Shown here one piece after another: positions 9,278 to 16,931 of a DNA stretch of 64,000 nucleotides (position 1 is the first letter of the stretch; the number at the start of each line of letters is the position of its first letter). Source of the stretch: Kocuria tytonis (GTDB lineage Bacteria > Actinomycetota > Actinomycetes > Actinomycetales > Micrococcaceae); NCBI RefSeq assembly GCF_003226895.2, contig NZ_PNJG02000001.1, positions 372,001 to 436,000 on the forward strand, written 5' to 3'. The position numbers and the translations under genes were made by a program. The notes under the pieces are model-generated. The model ran no database searches, was not told where the DNA came from, and saw only the letters and a program-made list of their open reading frames with translations.

Positions 9278-10101
9278 GCGTGCACCTCACGCAGCTCGGT
9301 GCGCACCAGATCGTTCATCAGCTGCTCCTTGATCCGTTCCGCGGCCCGGTTGTTCCCGGCGGCCAGCTCCTTCATGAACGCCTCGTACTCACGGGTCACG
9401 TGCTCGGGGTCCCCGTCCATGACCAGGTCCCCCTGGTCCAGCCACACCACGCGGGTGCACATCTGGCGCACCTCCGCCATGGAGTGGGACACGAAAAGAA
9501 CGCACCCCGCCTGCTCCCGGATCTGCGCCATGCGGGCCTGGCCGCGGTCCCGGAACTGGGCGTCCCCGGTGGACAGCGCCTCGTCCAGGATCAGGATGTG
9601 CGGGTCCGTGGCGGTGGCCACCGCGAACCGCAGGCGTGCCGCCATGCCCGAGGAGTAGGCCTTCATGGGCCAGTGGATGGCCTTCCCCAGAGCGGCGACC
9701 TCCACGAGCTCGGGCAGGACCTCGTCCACCAGCCGGGGATCCATCCCCTGCGCCAGACAGCCCAGCCGAATGTTCTTCTCCCCGGACAGGGCGGGCACCA
9801 GCGACACGTTCACACCCAGCTTCACGGGAGTATCCGTGGCGTGGACGCGGCCGGAGGTGGGGTTCATCTGCCCGGCCACGATGTTCATCAGCGTGGACTT
9901 GCCCGATCCGTTGCGGCCGATGAAACCCACGAACTCTCCCTGGTGCACCGCGAGCGTCACGTCGTTCACCGCGCGGTTGCGCACCACCGGGGGGCGGCCC
10001 AGGGCTCTGCGTGCCCACCGCACCGGTGCGGGCACGGGGACCTCGTCCCTTCCACCGGTGGAGGTGACGTTGTAGACCATGCTCACGCGGTCGATCACCA
10101 C
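9274..10101 (-). CDS. Polysaccharide/teichoic-acid ABC exporter, ATPase subunit (TagH/Wzt-like)
   Basis: The protein is 275 residues from a GTG at 10101. It has Walker A (GRNGSGKS, about residue 62), the signature YSSGM, Walker B with LILDEA and the H-loop SHSM, all typical of TagH/Wzt ATPases that drive glycopolymer export. It lacks the C-terminal sugar-binding domain of Wzt, so it is TagH-like in size. The partner permease is directly upstream. The start is uncertain. The GTG at 10101 has no visible Shine-Dalgarno. The same frame runs back to an ATG at 10311 with a strong GAGGAG, but it is broken by a TAG at 10183-10185. Either translation starts or restarts at the GTG, or a longer ancestral N-terminus has been interrupted. 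The function call does not depend on this. Confidence 0.85.
   Translation of the reverse strand: MVIDRVSMVYNVTSTGGRDEVPVPAPVRWARRALGRPPVVRNRAVNDVTLAVHQGEFVGFIGRNGSGKSTLMNIVAGQMNPTSGRVHATDTPVKLGVNVSLVPALSGEKNIRLGCLAQGMDPRLVDEVLPELVEVAALGKAIHWPMKAYSSGMAARLRFAVATATDPHILILDEALSTGDAQFRDRGQARMAQIREQAGCVLFVSHSMAEVRQMCTRVVWLDQGDLVMDGDPEHVTREYEAFMKELAAGNNRAAERIKEQLMNDLVRTELREVHA
9275..9292 (-). repeat. Direct repeat copy 2 (end of ABC ATPase gene)
   Basis: This is the partner of 7270-7287, with one mismatch in 18. Here the repeat encodes the last codons of the ABC ATPase (REVHA) and also supplies the RBS and start codon of the downstream glycosyltransferase gene. Confidence 0.55.
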
Positions 10102-10182
10102 GGCGGGGTGCGGTGCTGCGGGGGTGCGTTCCGCGTCCTCTGACTGAGCGGCACCGCGGGCGTCCCACGGGGTGCGGGGGTT

Positions 10183-10311
10183 CTACGCCGCGCGCCGCCG
10201 TCCGCGTTTCCTGGGCGCGCCGCCGCTCGCGCGGCGAGAGGCGGCACCGCCGGGTTCGCGGTCCGGGGGCACGTCCGCGGCGTGGGCCGCGCGCGGGGTG
10301 TCAGCGTTCAT
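10183..10311 (-). other. 42-codon leader ORF in frame with the ABC ATPase, ended by TAG
   Basis: An ATG at 10311 lies 8 nt inside the end of the permease gene, so the two overlap by 11 nt. It has GAGGAG 9 nt upstream, the best RBS in this part of the locus. The 42-residue peptide is Ala/Arg/Pro-rich with a basic end, and stops at TAG 10183-10185. After the stop the same frame stays open into the ATPase with no ATG, GTG or TTG until GTG 10101. It may be a small upstream ORF for translational coupling, or the severed N-terminus of the ATPase caused by a nonsense change or a base error. Confidence 0.5.
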
Positions 10312-11242
10312 CCGCGTAACTCTCCTCGTTGCGCCAGAACACCAGGAAGCCCACGACCAGCACGAGCAGTGCGGCGCCCGTGAGCACCGCCCAGGACGAC
10401 CAGGAGGGCAGCTGGCCGCGCAGCACCAGGTCACGGCTCATGGCGAGCACCTGGTACAGGGGATTGAAGTGGAACAGTGCCAGGACCCGCTCGTCACTCA
10501 CGAACCGGGACGGGTCGTAGAAGATGCCCGAGGAGTACATCCACAGCCGCATGAAGAACGAGAGGACGTTGGCGAGGTCCGGGACCCTGTGCACGGCCGG
10601 GGCCAGCAGCATGCCGAACCCCCAGTTGAACGCGGTCTGGAGCACGAGCACGGGGATCAGCAGCAGCCACGTCCAGGAAATGGGCTCGACCGGCGGGATC
10701 AGCAGCAGGAACACCAGGATGGACACGAGCGCCACGGCCTGGCTGAGTGCGTCCCGCACCACGATCGACAGGGTCAGCGCGGCCCGGGGGAACATGAACC
10801 CCCGCACGAGCGCCTTGCCCGTTGCCATGGAGCGGGACACCGCCACCACGGAGCGGGAGGTGTACTGGAACATGGTCAGGCCCAGCACGATGAACGCCAC
10901 GAAGTTCTCGATCCCGCGCCCGGTGTGCAGCAGCAGCCCGAAGATCACGTAGAACGTGAAGCCCAGCATCACGGGGTTGAGCACGAGCCACGCCTTGCCC
11001 AGCAGGGTGTGGTCCTGGCTCACGGCCAGGCGCACCCGGGCGTCGTACACGATGAAGTGCCGTGATCCCCAGAGGTCCCGGAGATAGCGGCGCAGGGGCG
11101 GGCGGGCACCCACGGCCTGCATGGCCGAGGGGTCGAAGAACTCCACGGTGGTGGCGCCCCCGGTGTGATCGGCCCCGCGGGCGTTCTTCGCGCCGCCCGG
11201 AGAGGGCGAAGAGCCCGGCAGCTCGGCGGCGGTGCTCGTCAT
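10301..11242 (-). CDS. ABC-2 type polysaccharide export permease (TagG/Wzm-like)
   Basis: This 313-residue protein has about 70 hydrophilic N-terminal residues, including LWGSRHFIVYDARVRL, the amphipathic lead-in typical of Wzm/TagG. About six membrane helices follow, spread over residues 85-305. The conserved FNPLY near the C-terminus is typical of this permease family. It should form the membrane channel that moves the lipid-linked glycopolymer out of the cell with the adjacent ATPase. Its ATG overlaps the stop of the upstream GT4 gene by 4 nt. Its own end overlaps the leader ORF of the ATPase. The call is secure; the transported polymer is inferred from the neighbours. Confidence 0.9.
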   Translation of the reverse strand: MTSTAAELPGSSPSPGGAKNARGADHTGGATTVEFFDPSAMQAVGARPPLRRYLRDLWGSRHFIVYDARVRLAVSQDHTLLGKAWLVLNPVMLGFTFYVIFGLLLHTGRGIENFVAFIVLGLTMFQYTSRSVVAVSRSMATGKALVRGFMFPRAALTLSIVVRDALSQAVALVSILVFLLLIPPVEPISWTWLLLIPVLVLQTAFNWGFGMLLAPAVHRVPDLANVLSFFMRLWMYSSGIFYDPSRFVSDERVLALFHFNPLYQVLAMSRDLVLRGQLPSWSSWAVLTGAALLVLVVGFLVFWRNEESYADER

Positions 11243-13116
11243 GCGGGGCTCTCCTCGACGTCGTGGGCTGTCATGGGGGCATCTCGAACCAGTTCACAGT
11301 ATCGCGCGTCCGCGTCCCGGGCGACCGCGTCCCACGTGCGGTGCGCCCGCGCCCACTGCCGGCCCGCGCGGGCCAGCCGGGCGGCGTCGTCGGGGTGGGT
11401 GACCAGGCGCAGCACGGTGGCTGCGAGCGCCGCGGGGTCTTCGGGAGGCGTGAGCAGCCCGGTGGTGTCGTGGCGCACGGACTCTCGCAGGGCGGGGAGG
11501 TCGCTGGCCACCACGGTGGTGCCGGCGGCCATGGCCTCCACGGGTTTGAGGGGGGTGACGGCGCGGGTGACGGTGCGGTCCTTGCGGGGGATGACGAAGG
11601 CGTTGAGTGCGGCGGTGTGGAGGGGGGCGTCGGAGCGGTCCACGCGGCCGGTGAAGGTCACGATGTCGGCGATGCCCAGCTCCCGTGCGAGGTGCTCGAG
11701 TCCGGGACGGGCCACGCCGTCACCCACGATGCGCACGCGCAGGGCAGGGACGGAGGGCCGCAGCAGGGCGGCGGCGCGCAGCAGGTCGTCGAGGCCCTCG
11801 TAGTCGACCACGGAGGTGACGGTGCCGATCAGGAAGTGCTCCGGGTCCAGTCCGAGGGTGGCGCGGGCCCGGTCCCGGGTGGGCGCGGCGCGCAGGTAGT
11901 CCTCTCCCACGCCGTTGGGGGCGAGGCCCACACGCGGGGTGGGGGTGTCCGGGCAGTGCTCGGCGGTGAGCTCGGCGAGGCGCTGGGCCATGGCGGCCCC
12001 GAGGGTCACGGCGCGGTCCGCCGCGGTGAGTGCCCGGGCCTCACGGCGCTGGAAGCGCTGGTACCGGGATGAGGCGAGGGCTGCGGGCCCACGGGTGGCG
12101 GCCCAGGTGTCCGCGAGCAGGCCGCGCACCTCGTAGACCCAGGGGATGCCGAGGGCCTCGGCCACGGCGCGCACGGCGAGCGCGTTCACGTAGTGGCTGG
12201 TGGTGTGCAGCACGGCGGGGCGGGTGGTCAGGGCGAGGCGGAGCAGGGCCTCGGCGTGCTGCTGGGCGCGTCCCGTGGCGGTGGGGGCCAGGCGGGCGGG
12301 CAGGATGCGGTGGTAGGGGATGCCGTCCACGGTGTCGGTGTGGCGGGCGAGGATCCTGCCCACCTGCACGGGGTAGCCGGGGCGGGTGACGGCGTGGATG
12401 TCCCACCCCCGCACTCGCAGGGCCGCGAGGTACGAGTGGGTGCGCTGGGCGTAGCCGCTCGCGGTGTGGGGCAGGGAGTTGGTCACCGCGCAGAGCATCG
12501 TGCGCCCGCGGGGGCGGTACCCGGGCACGGGGTCCAGGTGCGGGGTGAAGTCCCCCAGCAGGTCCTGCTCCGCGCTCAGGCGGCCCAGCAGGGCGCGTTC
12601 TCCGCGGGTCCCGCTCCCTCGGCGCACGGCCTCCTGCAGCCCTGCGACGGCGCCGTCCACGTCACCGTGGTGCCATGCGAGCCGGGCACGGGTGGCCGAT
12701 GCCCCCGGGGTGGGTTGCGGCAGCGGGTCCAGGAGCCGGGCGGCGAGTTCTGCGTCCCCCAGGGCCAGGGCGACTTCCGCCCCGCGTCGCAGGACCGCGG
12801 TGCTCGACGGCGAGGTGGCGGGGCGGATGCCGGGGGTGGAGTCCGCGAGGGCCGCGTGCAGCAGTGCGCGGGCGGCGTCGTCGTGGCCCAGGACGTGCAG
12901 AGCCGTTGCTCGAACCGGCAGCGAGCGCGCACCGGGGGCGTGTGCGGCGAGACGGGCCGCGGGGGCCACCCAGCGGCGCGGGAGGCGTCGGGAGACCTGC
13001 AGGCAGAACACCACGGGGTCGTCGCTGATGTGGTGGGCGGCCGTGGTGGCGGTGAGCCACGCGTTCACCGCGAGTTCGCGCGGTCGCCGTGCGGCGGCGG
13101 GAACCGGGCCCGTCAC
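11239..13116 (-). CDS. GT4 family glycosyltransferase with long N-terminal helical region
   Basis: The protein has 625 residues. Residues 1 to about 205 are Ala/Leu/Arg-rich and look like TPR-type helices (GDAELAARLLDPL, HHGDVDGAVAGLQEAV). From about 215 a GT-B/GT4 enzyme follows, with NSLPHTASGYAQRTHSYL, VYEVRGL, VVDYEGLDDL and the sugar-nucleotide site PLKPVEAMAAGTTVV. I place the start at GTG 13116, whose GTGA overlaps the stop of the upstream gene. The frame is open back to 13473, but that part lies wholly inside the neighbouring gene and has the composition of an out-of-frame translation. It is probably a cytoplasmic transferase for the surface polymer. The resemblance of its GT4 part to the first module of the 1577-residue enzyme (SGYxxR, VYEVRGLW/L, YEGLDxL) suggests common descent. 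Confidence 0.87.
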   Translation of the reverse strand: MTGPVPAAARRPRELAVNAWLTATTAAHHISDDPVVFCLQVSRRLPRRWVAPAARLAAHAPGARSLPVRATALHVLGHDDAARALLHAALADSTPGIRPATSPSSTAVLRRGAEVALALGDAELAARLLDPLPQPTPGASATRARLAWHHGDVDGAVAGLQEAVRRGSGTRGERALLGRLSAEQDLLGDFTPHLDPVPGYRPRGRTMLCAVTNSLPHTASGYAQRTHSYLAALRVRGWDIHAVTRPGYPVQVGRILARHTDTVDGIPYHRILPARLAPTATGRAQQHAEALLRLALTTRPAVLHTTSHYVNALAVRAVAEALGIPWVYEVRGLLADTWAATRGPAALASSRYQRFQRREARALTAADRAVTLGAAMAQRLAELTAEHCPDTPTPRVGLAPNGVGEDYLRAAPTRDRARATLGLDPEHFLIGTVTSVVDYEGLDDLLRAAALLRPSVPALRVRIVGDGVARPGLEHLARELGIADIVTFTGRVDRSDAPLHTAALNAFVIPRKDRTVTRAVTPLKPVEAMAAGTTVVASDLPALRESVRHDTTGLLTPPEDPAALAATVLRLVTHPDDAARLARAGRQWARAHRTWDAVARDADARYCELVRDAPMTAHDVEESPA

Positions 13117-14582
13117 GACCTGGCCCGCTCGGGTGCCGTGGAACCGGGTGCCGGCGCGGTGTCTGCCGGGCGGCGCCCGGCGGCCCACGCGCGGGCCGCC
13201 TTGCCGACCGCGGACGGCCCGGGGGCATCGTGGCGTGCGGATGAGGACTCCGGGGCGCGGTGGGCACGCCACGCGCGGGACACGGCCGCCGCGGTCCGGG
13301 CCGCGCGCGGGAGCACCCCCACGCCGCAGGCCCGGGAGTGCTCGCGCACGGTTGCGCGCAGGTGCTGGTCGTACTGCCCGGCCAGGTCTGCGTAGTCCGC
13401 GTTGTGCCGCACCCACTCCCGCCCGGAGCCGTGGGTGAGCAGCCGGGAGCGGTCTGCCGCGAGCTCGCGCCACAGCGCGGCGATCGTGGCGGGGTCCGCG
13501 GGGACGATGTCCCCCTCCCCCGCGTCCGCGAGCACGTGCGCGGCCTCACCGCGGACCACGGCCGTGATGTGCCGGCCCACCGCGAGCACTTCGTAGGTCT
13601 TGGAGGGAATGGTGTCCTCGAAGGACTTCCAGTCGTCGCGCAGGGAGATCACCACGGAGTCCGCCTCGCGGTAGCGCTCGAACACGCGCTCGCGGTACTC
13701 CGGGGGCAGGAAGCGCACGTTCGCGCCCATGGACGCCGCCAGGCGCTGCAGCGCGGGCTTCTGACTGCCGTGGCCCACCATGGTCAGCTCCACCGCGTCG
13801 CCCGCCAGGTGGGCTGCGCGAATCAGCCGGTCCAGGGACTGGGACTCCCCGTGGTTGCCCAGGTAGAGCACACGCAGCACGTCCCGGCGCGCCGGTGGCG
13901 GGGGGAGCTCGGGGGTGCGCTCCAGCAGAATCCCGTTGCGCACGGTCACGACGTGGCGCACGCCGCGCTCGCGCAGCGTGCGCGCGAAGCCCTGCGTCAC
14001 GGTGACCACCAGATCAGCCCGGTTCTGCACGAGCACCACGGCCCGGTTGACCATGGACCTCGAGCCCCCGCGCACCAGGGAGGCGTCCTCCGCGAGGTTC
14101 GGCCACGCGTCCCGCATCTCCACGACCAGGGGGATGCCCTTCGCCCTGGCCACCACCAGGGCCGAGGCCAGCAGCGGCAGGGACGGCGCCGTCACCACCA
14201 CCACGTCCTGACGGCCCGTGAAGCACCCCGCCACCACGGAGCCCGCGGCGCTCACCAGCTGGTCCAGCAGTTTGCCCACCCGGTGGTCCCCCACGAACAG
14301 GTACGGAACGCGGTGGATGCGCTCCCCCAGGAACCCGGGCTGGCGCCGCCACGGACGTCCACGGGTGGCGTCGGAGAAATCAGGACCCGGTCCGTAGTGC
14401 GCCACGGGGCACACCACGGACACGCCCCACCCCCGCTCACGCAGGTGGCTGACCAGGGAGTACCACCGGCGCTGCGGCGGGGAGTGCTCCGGCCAGTACG
14501 AGCTGGCCAGGAGCAGCACGCTCAACGGGTACCGGGAGGGGTCCTGGGCTGCTGGATCCGCAGTGGGGGCTGTGGTGTTCAT
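13113..14582 (-). CDS. GT4 family glycosyltransferase (WbuB-like)
   Basis: This 489-residue GT-B enzyme shows LLASSYWPEHSPPQRRW at the N-terminus and VEMRDAWPNL near 165. YLGNHGESQSLDRL and the donor-site SKTYEVLAVGRHITAVV follow, the pattern of WbuB-type GT4 enzymes that use UDP-sugars. The last 70 or so residues are Ala/Pro/Ser-rich and probably disordered. ATG 14582 is the first start after the LCP gene; the upstream GAGAGG is rather close to it. Its end overlaps the next GT4 gene by 4 nt, so it is the first gene of a tightly coupled block running to 7355. The sugar specificity cannot be read from sequence. Confidence 0.87.
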   Translation of the reverse strand: MNTTAPTADPAAQDPSRYPLSVLLLASSYWPEHSPPQRRWYSLVSHLRERGWGVSVVCPVAHYGPGPDFSDATRGRPWRRQPGFLGERIHRVPYLFVGDHRVGKLLDQLVSAAGSVVAGCFTGRQDVVVVTAPSLPLLASALVVARAKGIPLVVEMRDAWPNLAEDASLVRGGSRSMVNRAVVLVQNRADLVVTVTQGFARTLRERGVRHVVTVRNGILLERTPELPPPPARRDVLRVLYLGNHGESQSLDRLIRAAHLAGDAVELTMVGHGSQKPALQRLAASMGANVRFLPPEYRERVFERYREADSVVISLRDDWKSFEDTIPSKTYEVLAVGRHITAVVRGEAAHVLADAGEGDIVPADPATIAALWRELAADRSRLLTHGSGREWVRHNADYADLAGQYDQHLRATVREHSRACGVGVLPRAARTAAAVSRAWRAHRAPESSSARHDAPGPSAVGKAARAWAAGRRPADTAPAPGSTAPERARS

Positions 14583-14663
14583 GGGCCTCTCGCGTGGGGG
14601 GGGTCACGAGGTGGGTGGTGGAGAACCGGGAGCACGGCCGCGGGGGCGGGGCCCGGTGAGAAC

Positions 14664-14693
14664 GGCGCCCGGGCGGTCACCCACCCGGGCGCC
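14664..14693 (-). terminator. Hairpin terminator after the LCP gene
   Basis: Perfect 10-bp arms (14664-14673, 14684-14693) with a 10-nt loop sit 6 nt past the stop of the LCP gene, in the 117-bp gap before the glycosyltransferase block. No U-tract is visible, as is common in GC-rich actinobacteria. Confidence 0.6.
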
Positions 14694-14699
14694 TGCGCG

Positions 14700-15728
14700 T
14701 CACTGGCTTTGCCGGGGCACCGACTTCGCGTACTGGTCCAGGGTGCCGTCCGAGATGGCCTTGCCGATGGCCTTCATGGCCGCCTCGTCCGCCACGATGA
14801 TCGACTGGCCGTCCGCGGAGGTCCCCACGCCCTTGTTGGGCACGGTGAACATGTGGATGTCGCCGCTGCTCAGCCCCACGAGCTTGGGGGCCTGCTGCGC
14901 GATCCACCCGGACGTCAGGCCCTCGCTGACCGTGAGGTAGGGGGAGATCTGCTTGACCACCTCGTTGAGCTTCACGGGATTCGTCACGGTGCCGGCGCTG
15001 ACCAGCTTGTCGATCATGGCCTGCAGGTAGATCCGCTGATCGCGCACGCGCTGGTAGTCGCCGTCGTCGAACGCGTAGCGCTCGCGCACGAAGGTCAGGG
15101 CGCGCTTACCGTCCATCTGCTGTGGGCCGGCGTCGTAGTGCTCGCCCTCCTTGGTGGTGAAGGCCACGGGCACGTCCACGGTGACACCACCCAGGGCGTC
15201 GGTGAGGCCCTCGAAGCCGGCGAAGTCCACCAGGGCCACCTCGTCCACGCGGGTGTCGAAGTTCTCCTCGATGGTGCTGACCATCTTGGGCATCCCGCCC
15301 TGGTCCAGGGCCGCGTTGATCTTGGCCTCCCCCACCCCGGGGATGTTCACCCACGTGTCCCGCATGATGGACATGACGTACATCTGGCCGCCGTCCTCGG
15401 GGATGTGCACCAGCATGATGGAGTCCGCGCGGGTGCCGGTGACGTCCGGGTCCACACCGTCGGGGCGCTTGTCCGAGCCCAGCAGCAGCACCGTGGTGCC
15501 GCTGTCCTCCGCGGAGCCCTTGGCCGGCCGGCTGGACTCCTCGGGGAACGCATCCCCCAGGGAGCTGGCGCCACGGTCGAAGTTCCTGCCGAGGTTCCAC
15601 ACGAACAGGCCGGCGGCCACCGCGACGACCAGCACGAGCGCCAGCAGGACCAGGAGGATGTTGCGCCCGGTGTGGCTCTTCCGGGGGCGGGGGCGTTCTT
15701 CGGGGAACTCGTTCTGGTTCAGGGACAC
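14700..15728 (-). CDS. LytR-CpsA-Psr (LCP) family cell-wall glycopolymer ligase
   Basis: This 342-residue protein has a short cytoplasmic N-terminus, one membrane helix (about residues 22-45) and an extracellular LCP domain. Motifs include LLLGSDKRPDG, TRADSIMLVHI, SIMRDTWVNIPG, GVTVDVPVAF and the Arg-rich FVRERYAFDDGDYQRVRDQR. LCP enzymes transfer lipid-linked glycopolymers onto peptidoglycan. This fits the adjacent polymer synthesis and export genes. I start it at GTG 15728, which has GGAG about 8 nt upstream; the open frame further upstream has no hydrophobic or conserved content. It sits between the polymer block and the lipoate ligase gene in the same direction. Confidence 0.9.
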   Translation of the reverse strand: MSLNQNEFPEERPRPRKSHTGRNILLVLLALVLVVAVAAGLFVWNLGRNFDRGASSLGDAFPEESSRPAKGSAEDSGTTVLLLGSDKRPDGVDPDVTGTRADSIMLVHIPEDGGQMYVMSIMRDTWVNIPGVGEAKINAALDQGGMPKMVSTIEENFDTRVDEVALVDFAGFEGLTDALGGVTVDVPVAFTTKEGEHYDAGPQQMDGKRALTFVRERYAFDDGDYQRVRDQRIYLQAMIDKLVSAGTVTNPVKLNEVVKQISPYLTVSEGLTSGWIAQQAPKLVGLSSGDIHMFTVPNKGVGTSADGQSIIVADEAAMKAIGKAISDGTLDQYAKSVPRQSQ

Positions 15729-15866
15729 GTGGCACTCCGGGGCTGGGGGGTTACGAATCGTGCGACACTCACCGGACGCCGTTCCCGACCCGGCCCCGGG
15801 GCACACTGCTCACCCCCGGGGGTGGGGCGGAACCGCGGGGTCACCGGTTGCTTTCGCACATACTAC

Positions 15867-16931
15867 TCACGGCACCCGCTGGATCCACTGCTCGGTGCCG
15901 AACTTGTGCTCCACCAGGTGCCGCGCCGCGGCGAGTTCGCTGTCTGAGACCTTACCAACCCGGGCCGCGTAGCGGTCCGTGAACGTGCGCGCCAGAGCGG
16001 CGATGACGTCCTGGCGGGCCATGCCCGTCTGGCGCCGCAGCGGGTCCACCCGCTTCTTCGCTGAGCGGATCCCCTTGTCCGAGAGCTTCTCCTTGCCGAT
16101 CCGCAGCACGTCCGTCATCTTCTCGGCGTCGATGTCGTAGCTCATGGTCACGTGGTGCACCATCCCGCCGTTGACGAAGCGCTTCTGCGCGGCCCCGCCG
16201 ATCTTGCCCTGGGGCGTGGCGATGTCGTTGAGGGGCACGTAGAACGCCTCGACGCCCAGCTCGGCGAAACCCTGCATGACCCAGGCGTCCAGGAACGGGT
16301 AGGAGTCCGCAAAACTCATCCCGTCCACGAGGGTCTGCGGCACGTACAGCGAATAGGTAATGCAGTTGCCGGCCTCCATGAACATGGCACCGCCCCCGGA
16401 GACCCGCCGGACCACCTGCACACCGTGGCGGCGGGCGCCCTCGGCGTCCACCTCGTTGCCCACGGACTGGAAGGATCCGATGACCACGGCGGGTTCGTCC
16501 CAGTCCCAGAAGCGCAGCGTGGGCGGGCGGTGTCCGGCGCCCACCTCGCGGGCCAGCACCTCGTCCAGGGCCAGGTTCTCCAGGGTGGGGCGCACCTGGG
16601 CGGGGATGACCTCCCACTCGTGGTCCGCCCAGCTGGTGGCCTTCGCCAGGGCCCGGCGGACCGCGATCACCACGGCGCGGGAGTCGAAGCCGAAGAGCAC
16701 GGCGTCCCTGGGCAGGGCGGCCTCGATCCGCTGCTGCATGGCGGCGGGCTCGGTGTCCTCCGGCAGCCCGCTCAGCGCGGCGTTGATGTCCGCGAGCGTC
16801 TCGTCCGGTTCCAGGAAGAAGTCCCCGTTGATCGAGACCTCGGTGAGGCGGTGGTCGGTCACGGTGAAGTCCGCGACCACCAGTTTCCCGCCCTGGACCT
16901 TGTACTCGCCATGTGCGCGTGACGTGCTCAT
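15867..16931 (-). CDS. lplA: Lipoate-protein ligase with accessory domain at the N-terminus
   Basis: The 354-residue protein has two parts. Residues 1 to about 110 (GEYKVQGGKLVVADF, VSINGDFFLEPDE) resemble the small accessory domain that is C-terminal in E. coli LplA and a separate protein (LplB) in Thermoplasma. Residues about 115-354 are the catalytic ligase domain, with RFWDWDEPAVVIGSFQS, VVRRVSGGGAMFM, the lysine-containing GKIGGAAQKRF and HHVTMSYD. It should activate lipoate with ATP and load it onto E2 and GcvH subunits in the cytoplasm. The domain order is the reverse of E. coli LplA. Its ATG directly follows the stop of the GH79-like gene, so the two are co-transcribed. Ligase function is likely; use of octanoate instead is possible. 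Confidence 0.88.
   Translation of the reverse strand: MSTSRAHGEYKVQGGKLVVADFTVTDHRLTEVSINGDFFLEPDETLADINAALSGLPEDTEPAAMQQRIEAALPRDAVLFGFDSRAVVIAVRRALAKATSWADHEWEVIPAQVRPTLENLALDEVLAREVGAGHRPPTLRFWDWDEPAVVIGSFQSVGNEVDAEGARRHGVQVVRRVSGGGAMFMEAGNCITYSLYVPQTLVDGMSFADSYPFLDAWVMQGFAELGVEAFYVPLNDIATPQGKIGGAAQKRFVNGGMVHHVTMSYDIDAEKMTDVLRIGKEKLSDKGIRSAKKRVDPLRRQTGMARQDVIAALARTFTDRYAARVGKVSDSELAAARHLVEHKFGTEQWIQRVP

Noticed and set aside
10183-10185. TAG as pyrrolysine or programmed readthrough
   Set aside because: There is no supporting machinery in view and no downstream structure seen; nonsense change, uORF or base error is simpler.
13117-13473. N-terminal extension of the second GT4 gene
   Set aside because: It lies entirely inside the upstream GT4 gene, has Arg/Pro/Gly composition and would replace a clean GTGA overlap start.
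15811-15824. 14-nt GC palindrome between lplA and the LCP gene as an operator
   Set aside because: It is a run of C then G with no loop or partner site; chance is likely at this GC content.
13260-15947. Long open frame on the plus strand opposite the glycosyltransferase and LCP genes
   Set aside because: It runs antisense to two well-supported genes; its translation is Gly/His/Arg-rich without any motif, a usual effect of high GC at third positions.
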